NCBI RefSeq assembly: GCF_000485595.1
Contig: NW_014577277.1
Span: 302,946 to 327,761, forward strand
Reading direction: 5' to 3'
Origin: Priapulus caudatus
Lineage: Eukaryota > Priapulida > Priapulimorpha > Priapulimorphida > Priapulidae
Length of the DNA stretch: 24,816 nucleotides
This document shows positions 19,549 through 24,816 of the stretch, piece by piece. The notes beneath the pieces are model-generated. The model did no database searches. It was given only the letters and a program-made list of their open reading frames with translations, and was not told the origin of the DNA. Positions within the stretch are counted from its first letter, which is position 1. The number at the start of each line of letters is the position of its first letter. The position numbers and the translations under genes are program-made.

Positions 19549-20114
19549 CGACATGATTGAAGATCCGCCAATTTGCGCTCCACCAGGACACGTGGATGGA
19601 CCTTGTCCTTGAGACCTTGTCTTCGACAACCGCAAGTACGTCGTTCAATGAAAGACGTACACTTCCGGTCCGCTTCAAGGATGTATACATATACGCATAG
19701 TGTGTTTGCACCATAACTGTAGACTAGGGTGTTGTGCTAGTAACCTCTCCCATAGCTACTATGCTTACTCTCATACGCATTCTAAGTACCTAAGTTTACC
19801 GCATAATCTACATTCTTTAAATCTTCGCCTATTAGCAACCTAGACTGTTTCATTTCGCATACGAGTAATTTAGACTGTTCACTCTCCGCATTGTTCCATG
19901 CAAGTTAATCACACTCGTTTATTTCGCGTTATTTAACTTGTTTATTTTGTGTTATTTTAACTCGTTTCCTTCGCGCTAGTTGAACTTTTACTTCGTGTTA
20001 CAGACTGTGTAACTTCTACCTAATTCGAACTCTGAGATCATCACCGGACATATCCAAATTTACAGTCAAAAGTCTGAAAAGTTTAGACTGTCATTCATCC
20101 AAAGAGGAAAGGCA
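19549..20114 (+). other. Element B 3' untranslated region with tandem repeats and PPT
   Basis: This is non-coding DNA between the end of integrase and the 3' LTR. At 19913-20003 there are about four imperfect ~24 bp units (CTCGTTTATTTCGCG, CTTGTTTATTTTGTG, CTCGTTTCCTTCGCG, then a shorter one). AAAGAGGAAAGG just before the LTR at 20115 is the likely polypurine tract that primes plus-strand synthesis. No envelope-like frame is seen. Confidence 0.7.
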
Positions 20115-20297
20115 TGTAGTGTTGGAACTAACGCCCATGACATTAGTTGAGTGGCTCTGACTACTGGGGTGGTGACATCTGGAAAACTATAAGAAAGATG
20201 GCTGCGCCCATGGCAAAAGAAACGTGTCAACAGAATATCAATAAAATCATGTTTGTTAGATATAATCTTCTATCCTTCACTAGTTATAAACAGAACA
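20115..20297 (+). repeat. 3' LTR of element B
   Basis: 183 bases from TGTAGTGTTGGAACTAACGC to TATAAACAGAACA, with TG...CA ends. It matches the 5' LTR of the duplicate copy (23423-23608), with ATAAAATC-type AT-rich signal sequence near the middle. It is followed immediately by CATGA and by element A integrase in frame. Confidence 0.9.
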
Positions 20298-20546
20298 CAT
20301 GAGAAAATGGCCAAGGACCTCGACCCACTATATGATGGTCAAAATGTACGCATCAGACCAATAGCCTTAGGAAGAGATAAATGGCGGAAGGCAACTGTGA
20401 CTGATCAGCTTGATGAGCACTCGTATGAGGTACTATGTGACGATGGTGCACAATATCGATGGAATAGAGTTGACTTGAGAGCAACTGATGATAAGTCACT
20501 TCAGGAGACGGATCCAAGATCACCACCTGATGAGACGTTGCAGTGA
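20298..20546 (+). pseudogene. Element A integrase C-terminal end (after element B)
   Basis: Open to TGA at 20544. It starts HEKMAKDLDPLYDGQNVRI and contains DKWRKATVTDQLDEHSYEV and YRWNRVDLRA, the basic C-terminal domain of Mag-like Gypsy integrases that contacts DNA. It is the continuation of the integrase left at 17574, separated by element B. It ends with a Pro/Thr-rich tail (SPPDETLQ). Confidence 0.85.
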
Positions 20547-20941
20547 GATTAATAAGGGTACTGGACAACCTGACCCTGAACCTACCGTGAGACGGTCTTA
20601 TCTCAAGGACTATGTTGTGAAATAGTTTGTGTGACTCTTGACTCATCTGGCTGGTGTTCAGCCACTCTGTGAACTTTCAGACTTTATCCATATTCTTTTA
20701 TATAGTTCTCTAACTTTAATTTGAGTTTGACACTTGTGTGAGAATTTGTCAACTTGCTACTCATATAAGCATGTATCATATGTATTACCTAAGTCACCTG
20801 TTGACTCTACATATCTTTAGTTTAACTACTAAGACAGCTGATAAATAAGTCAAAGTCAGTTTTCACTTTTATAGTCATTCAGTTTGTTGTTAGAAATAAT
20901 TTTTAGTGGAGTATCATTTCTTAAGGGAGAAAAGAATAAGA
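20547..20941 (+). other. Element A 3' untranslated region and polypurine tract
   Basis: No coding frame. AAGGGAGAAAAGAATAAGA at 20923-20941 directly precedes the LTR TG and is the expected polypurine tract for plus-strand priming. Confidence 0.75.
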
Positions 20942-21028
20942 TGTAACAACATGATTGTATTGTACTTTAGTGTACTGTATGTAATGTAGATGGCGTGGGG
21001 GTGATTAAAAGATGGCTCCCTGAATTAA

Positions 21029-21891
21029 GGAGGCAAGCAACAGTAAGCCTCCGCAATTGTTCACCGTTGCACTATATCGTCTATAGAAAATGCCTTTTTT
21101 AGCATTTTTTTCGCAGAAATTCGGCACTAGAGTGCAATAATTTGCATTATGCACTCAAGTTAGATGCCTTGTGGACGTCTAGAAAGCATTAGAAATAAAA
21201 TTGGTCTTGTTATTGTGCCATTCCAGCTAGTGGCGTAGCCATGGTCGCCGGTCGGCCATTTTTGTGTATGAAACGGGATCTGACTACTCTGTAGAAATTC
21301 GCATCATAGAGCTGGCAAAAGTTTCGAGCGGAGCATAGAGCATGAATCTGTAGTTATTTAACACGAATAAAGTGTATGTTGTGTAAGCGCAGTAACAGTG
21401 TGAGTATTTTTAATTAATTTCTGTTCGATGCTTATTCAGGTTTGCCGCCTATGGACGCCCTCTACTGTTGTTCAACACCTGAATGGGTACCGGTAAACAC
21501 TTGTTACCATCTCTCAAACAGCCCTCGGTCGTTTCGGGTGTGCAGGGTAAACTATGGTTAAACTCCGTTTAATTTACTTATTATATTTTAAAATGTCACC
21601 TTGCGTTTGGAATGGCCACCATTACACTTACGTTATCTATTTGATTCGAAACGGTGAAAAGAGAGCTTGGAATACGTCTTTTACGGGCAAGGGCGGTTTG
21701 GGTGATGGAAACGGCCCAGTCATATGTATTTAATACAAAAGTGCAATGCAGGCAAACCAAACCAAAGATGAATAAGGCATCTAAGAACTAAAAACTTAAT
21801 TTTAAAATATAATACAGTCAATTAAACGGAGTTTAACCTGCACACCGGAAACGACCGAGGGCGGTTTAAGGGATGGAAACAAGTGTTTACC
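21029..21891. mobile_element. 863 bp composite insertion in the element A 3' LTR
   Basis: The insert begins with the small hairpin GGAGGC...GCCTCC (21029-21052) and ends with a MITE. The outer target duplication is GAATTAA (7 bp). The outer ends are not inverted repeats of each other, so this is either one unusual element or an element with a MITE at its right edge. A fragment near 21689-21712 (GGGCGGTTTGGGTGATGG) resembles the MITE end, suggesting a third, decayed terminus. No protein motif was found. Confidence 0.65.
21491..21891. mobile_element. MITE with ~90 bp imperfect TIRs inside the composite insertion
   Basis: The left end CGGTAAACACTTGTTACC and right end CAAGTGTTTACCG are inverted. 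Homology runs inward through CCCTCGGTCGTTTC and GTTAAACTCCGTTTAATT to an AT-rich part (about 21580 and 21800). The left arm carries a ~10 base extra segment. No clear separate target duplication was found. The right end coincides with the end of the larger insert. Confidence 0.7.
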
Positions 21892-21929
21892 GAATTAATG
21901 TACTGAGTTTGTGATGTGGACTTGAAACA

Positions 21930-22730
21930 TAAACCAATTTCGCTGTTCAATGCAATTGGTTGCTGTGACAATACTCTGCAATATATGCTCGATTCATGCT
22001 GTATCATCATTTTTAAAACTCAACGACCTACATGCTATTTTAGGCAATGGCAAGTCCTCAGTGGAAATTTATTCAATCATGTCTATATACATACATGAAT
22101 GTTCGTGTATAAATGTAAATCAATTGCATAATAGACTCACTGTGTCATTCTTCGGAGCTTCAACCCAATAATCGATCATTTGGCAAATGCTATGCACAGC
22201 CCACTCAACGAGACATGCTTACTCCTCTGAATCGATGGGAAAAATACCATAGTTGTCTGCTTTTTCCAAGAGAGGGCAAATGATAGGTGATTCCACCTAA
22301 AAATCAGAGCAAATGTGTGTACATAGTTAGTAACGAATGCAGGATGGGACCACAAGTAAAAGCATAAGTTTTTAGAATTCTTTGAGATATACTGAATATA
22401 GAATATAGAATTCTTTGAGATAAGACTGAATATTTGTTAAAATCAATACACAAACTATAGTCACTTGTCAGAAATGACATATACGATGGCTACTTTATGT
22501 AGAAGGCAAGTATTTTCGTATACCATTATAAGTTTATCACGCGGCTGCTTTTTAGTGAACCATGCTGTGTGAGATGACTGTATGCCCAAACTGCGCCTGC
22601 TCTGAATCTCATACCGTACCATAGCACTGATCCATTATCCATTTATTTCTTATATAATTTTATCTATTGCCCATTTCTCCCATCCATTCATCCATCTATT
22701 AAACAGCTACCCACCTATCCATTCCCATGT
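21930..22730. other. No gene recognised; one 33 bp tandem duplication
   Basis: This is flanking DNA right of element A, starting with the TAAAC target duplication. At 22374-22433 a unit of 33 bases beginning AGAATTCTTTGAGAT is repeated once in tandem, the second copy shorter. CCAT-rich degenerate repetition lies near 22630-22725. Confidence 0.5.
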
Positions 22731-22990
22731 CAGGGCTGTAGGCTGAGCTAATTCCTGAGGGGGATTTCATGACTCAACTGTGTAATGATGAGCGACGGGC
22801 GCAGCTCTTGATCGACATCCATAGTGTGGTAGGGGTGGGTCTGAGACAAGGCTTTCACGGATGTGACCAAAAACATCACGTTAGGGTTATTTACGATTAT
22901 TAGTCAAGCTTATTTTTTTATTTTGCTCCAAAATCTAGGGGGTAGCTGCCCCCCTTGACCCCCCCCCCCTACCCTTAGGCTATGGCCCTG
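22731..22990. mobile_element. Short hAT-like non-autonomous element
   Basis: The left end CAGGGCTGTAGGCTGAG and right end TAGGCTATGGCCCTG form imperfect inverted termini of the CAGGG type. The right side carries the GGGGGTAGCTGCCCCCCTTGACCC motif, interrupted by a C run, familiar from many invertebrate hAT-type MITEs. Length is 260 bases. A convincing 8 bp target duplication was not found, so the ends are provisional. Confidence 0.5.
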
Positions 22991-23319
22991 CATATCTTTC
23001 TGTATGTATCTGTCATTCATCTGTCACGCCATCCATATATGCATGTCTGTTAGTCGGTATATGTCTGTCTGTCCGTTCATCTTTCGTTCGGCCGTCTGAC
23101 TACATAATACCACTCACCCCAAGAATATATTCGCATGGCCGTGGTTCCAGCAGATAAAGGCTAACGTAATCTGGAGACTGAGAGACTGTATCTTTGCACC
23201 TAAATAATAATAAAAAAACACGGTCAATAAACTACATGTACTAATCATTTTTTTCAAATCATTTCACTTAGCTCTGATGAGCATAAAAATAAAACAAACA
23301 AATTCTGAGACCGAGTACA
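22991..23319. other. No gene recognised; degenerate (TCTG)n-like stretch
   Basis: TCTGT/TCATC-rich low-complexity sequence lies at about 23000-23095, then AT-rich DNA up to the abrupt start of the duplicated retroelement segment at 23320. Confidence 0.45.
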
Positions 23320-23422
23320 GTACACTGTTGCCTGTTAAAGCGGACTTGCTTAAACCGAAATCACAGTTATGTCATCAAGAAGAATCAGCTACTGAGAAAT
23401 GCAAGAAAAAATGGTACCATGA
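23320..23422 (+). pseudogene. Element A integrase fragment left of element B, copy 2
   Basis: It carries LLPVKADLLKPKSQ in the frame of the element A integrase (compare 17505-17560) and continues past the point where copy 1 breaks off (KCKKKWYHD), up to the CATGA target site at 23418-23422. It is therefore the only place in the window that shows the original left flank of the element B insertion. Confidence 0.8.
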
Positions 23423-23608
23423 TGTCGTGTTGGAACTAACGCCCATTACATTAGTTGTTGAGTGGTGCTGACCACTGGGGTGGTAAGATCTGGAAACTAT
23501 AAGAAAGATGGCTGTGCCCATGGCAAAAGAAACGTCTCAACAGACTATCAATAAAATCCTGTTTTGTTAGATATAATCTTCTATCCTTCACTAGTTATAA
23601 ACAGAACA
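23423..23608 (+). repeat. 5' LTR of element B
   Basis: 186 bases from TGTCGTGTTGGAACTAACGC to TATAAACAGAACA, homologous to 20115-20297. CATGA precedes it. One base (C, 23609) separates it from the primer site. Confidence 0.9.
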
Positions 23609-23609
23609 C

Positions 23610-23623
23610 TGGCAACGAGGATG
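23610..23623 (+). promoter_or_regulatory. Primer binding site of element B (Ser-tRNA type), overlapping gag ATG
   Basis: TGGCAACGAGGATG matches, with one difference, the complement of the tRNA-Ser (GCU) 3' end CATCCTCGTCGCCA as I recall it. The final ATG of this stretch (23621-23623) is also the apparent gag start, so there is almost no leader between LTR and gag. Mag-like elements using tRNA-Ser primers are known. Confidence 0.6.
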
Positions 23624-24054
23624 ACTTTACCAGAATTCGCCAAGTTTGACGTCAATTCTGATGGCAATATCGGCCCTAGATGGACCAAATGGCTTGCAAC
23701 ATTCAACAGAGTAATAACGGTGCTGGATATCACAGATGCCACTCGCATGCAGGCGCTTCTCCTACACTATGGGGCCTGAAGTGGACGAAATATACGAGAC
23801 ACTGACTGTGTCAACCGCTGATGTCGACATCTTTAAACAGGTCAGTAAAGCCCTTACGAACTATTTTACGCCAAGAACCAAAACAGCTTTTGAAGTGTAT
23901 AACTTTCGCCAATGCAGTCAAAATCCAAACGAAAACGTTGATGCCTACGTTACTAGGCGCCGGGCACTTACAAAAACGTGTGGTTTCGCAGAGGCCGATC
24001 ATGACATCGCACACCACATCATACTTGCTGGCTCATCGCAAGCCATTACGCATC
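23621..24054 (+). pseudogene. gag: Element B gag, N-terminal half, copy 2
   Basis: Starts MTLPEFAKFDVNSDGNIG and continues WTKWLATFNRVITVLDI, a segment absent from copy 1, then frames out at a four-G run (23769-23772) with TGA at 23777. The +1 frame carries EVDEIYETLTV and VDAYVTRRRALTKTCGF to the palindromic junction. The nucleocapsid and its zinc knuckles are missing in both copies because gag is fused to RT upstream of them. Confidence 0.85.
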
Positions 24055-24162
24055 ATGAAACGTGACAAGTACTGGGTCATCCCCAGTAGCCACTGAACCA
24101 ACCAGTAATGCCAGTGAACTTAGATCGCTACTGGGGATGTCCCAGTACTTGTCACGTTTCAT
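24055..24162. repeat. Palindromic gag-to-RT junction, copy 2
   Basis: The 36 bp arms 24055-24090 and 24127-24162 are reverse complements with one mismatch around a 36 base loop. It is the same structure as 17973-18080, so it predates the duplication of the locus. Confidence 0.88.
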
Positions 24163-24816
24163 CGAAAGATAGGCATCACTCACCAGTCCCTGAGAAAGCT
24201 AACACACAATGACGTCGAAAGGACATGGGGTGAAGAACAATAGACTGCTTTCACTAGGTTGAAAGAAGCTCTGAAAGGAGCATCAGTAGTTACTTATTTC
24301 CATCCAAGAAAGGACACCGAGTTCGCCGTTGACGCCAGTCCTAAGGGTCTCAGAGCAATCCTATCGCAAGACAACAGAGTCGTGAGTTATGACAGTAGAG
24401 CGCTAACCGACATAGAATCGAAATACTCGCAGACACAACGTGAGATGCTAGCAGTTGTATGGGCAGTTGAACATTATCACTTCTACTTCTACGGAGCTAA
24501 GTTTGTCATCTACACCAATCACAAACTGTTACTCAGATCTTCGGCAGTTACAAGCAAGCATCTGCTCGAATGGAACGTTGGCGTCTCAGACTTATGTCAT
24601 ACGACTACACGCTCAAGTATCGGCCAGGCCGAGATGAACAAAACCCAGCTGATTTTATCAGTCGCCATCCTGCTGGAAAGCCAGTTTCCGAAGCTGATCA
24701 GTACATAAACTTTGTAGCCGGGAACGCAGTCCCAAAGTCTATGTCAATCGAAAGCATTGCTGAAGCTATACGAAATGGAAAGTGGAATGACGCAGACCTA
24801 CAACCGTACAGGAAGC
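24091..24816 (+). pseudogene. Element B RT end, RNase H and connection, copy 2
   Basis: The RT end (SNASELRSLLG, YLSRFIER) is broken by TAG at 24170, a missing base near 24187 and TAG at 24241. RNase H is open from about 24259: first Asp in FAVDASPKG, Glu in YSQTQREML, but the third acidic site reads YTNHK where TDHK is usual, so a catalytic Asp is lost. The frame shifts near 24530, after which YDYTLKYRPGRDEQNPADF (connection) is read in another frame. The window ends inside the connection region. Confidence 0.82.

Larger units (their letters stand above)
17575..20297 (+). mobile_element. Element B: second Ty3/Gypsy element nested in A, internally deleted
   Basis: Gag, the RT end, connection and integrase of a different Gypsy family, followed by a 183 bp 3' LTR, lie inside the integrase of element A. 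The 5' LTR and the first gag codons are missing here, but the duplicate at 23320-24816 keeps them. The target duplication CATGA is seen at the left LTR of that duplicate (23418-23422) and right after the 3' LTR here (20298-20302). The protease and most of RT are missing through a palindromic junction (17973-18080), and RNase H through a further deletion at about 18185-18208. It is non-autonomous and non-coding as it stands. Confidence 0.88.
13160..21929 (+). mobile_element. Element A: Ty3/Gypsy (Mag-like) provirus with nested insertions
   Basis: A complete but inactive LTR retrotransposon. Two related ~115 bp LTRs (13160-13274 and 20942-21929, the latter interrupted) bracket gag and pol. The 5 bp TAAAC stands directly outside both LTRs (13155-13159 and 21930-21934), a normal integrase target duplication that proves these are the two ends of one insertion. 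Order: LTR, PBS, gag with zinc knuckles, protease, RT, RNase H, connection, integrase, purine tract, LTR. The protease-RT-RNase H-integrase order places it in Ty3/Gypsy (Metaviridae). The CPAYGKTCTQC knuckle region resembles Mag-like invertebrate elements. It is interrupted by a MITE (about 16338-16740), element B (17575-20297) and an 863 bp insert in the 3' LTR. No envelope gene is seen. Confidence 0.92.
20942..21929 (+). repeat. 3' LTR of element A, interrupted
   Basis: LTR sequence occupies 20942-21028 and resumes at 21892/21899-21929, ending TGTGGACTTGAAACA. Joined length is about 118 bases, matching the 5' LTR. GAATTAA is present on both sides of the 863 bp insert (21022-21028 and 21892-21898), so one copy is a target duplication. 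TAAAC follows at 21930. Confidence 0.88.
23320..24816 (+). mobile_element. Second copy of the A/B nested retroelement, cut by window end
   Basis: From GTACACTGTTGCC onward this corresponds to 17493 onward: a piece of element A integrase, then element B with its 5' LTR, gag, the same palindromic gag-RT junction, RT end, RNase H and connection. By eye the two copies are about 95% identical in gag. This copy retains three segments deleted in copy 1 (LTR plus gag start, a gag block, RNase H). The same element B insertion point argues for duplication and not two insertions. It runs beyond 24816. Confidence 0.88.

Noticed and set aside
1-24816. CRISPR arrays, operons or phage-type systems
   Set aside because: No spaced direct repeats, no ribosome binding sites and no bacterial genes. 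The window is eukaryotic.

Overview
This is eukaryotic, most likely invertebrate metazoan, genomic DNA and contains no bacterial features. The reasons are AT-rich, intron-scale non-coding sequence, microsatellites, TTAGGG arrays, hAT and MITE families, a GTAAGT-type splice donor, and two metazoan-style Ty3/Gypsy (Mag-like) retrotransposons. I cannot name the species. No complete host gene is visible. The only plausible host coding piece is a short first exon on the minus strand (8395-8565). The rest is mobile DNA, its debris, and AT-rich sequence in which I recognise nothing.

Layout. 1-3290: two direct copies of a ~0.53 kb unit, each preceded by GA-rich DNA and carrying a small TA-flanked MITE. 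The second copy is full of one-base indels and may be uncorrected long-read sequence. 3291-7767: AT-rich, no recognised gene. 7768-8185: a fold-back element with a second, perfect hairpin nested inside. 8395-8641: candidate minus-strand first exon with a TATA-like box. 8738-8877 and 9924-11009: a near-identical duplicated segment. In the second copy it is split by a 938 bp transposon with perfect 65 bp TIRs and a 9 bp target duplication; the first copy preserves the empty site. That transposon holds telomere-type TTAGGG arrays and a nested hAT element. 11010-11924: assembly gap. 11925-13159: nothing recognised.

13160-21929: an entire but dead Ty3/Gypsy provirus (element A), with ~115 bp LTRs, TAAAC target duplications, a Leu-tRNA type primer site and degraded gag, protease, RT, RNase H and integrase. 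It is a host for later insertions: a ~0.4 kb MITE between RNase H and integrase, a second Gypsy element (B, 17575-20297) in the end of integrase, and an 863 bp composite insert inside the 3' LTR.

23320-24816: a second copy of the A/B junction region. It keeps the left B LTR that the first copy has lost, and runs off the window end. Both copies share the same insertion point and the same odd gag-to-RT palindromic junction, so they are duplicates of one nested insertion. All retroelement genes seen are broken by stops, frameshifts or loss of catalytic residues.

The most informative content is the insertion chronology and the rearrangement scars. I found no convincing new enzymatic or defence system.
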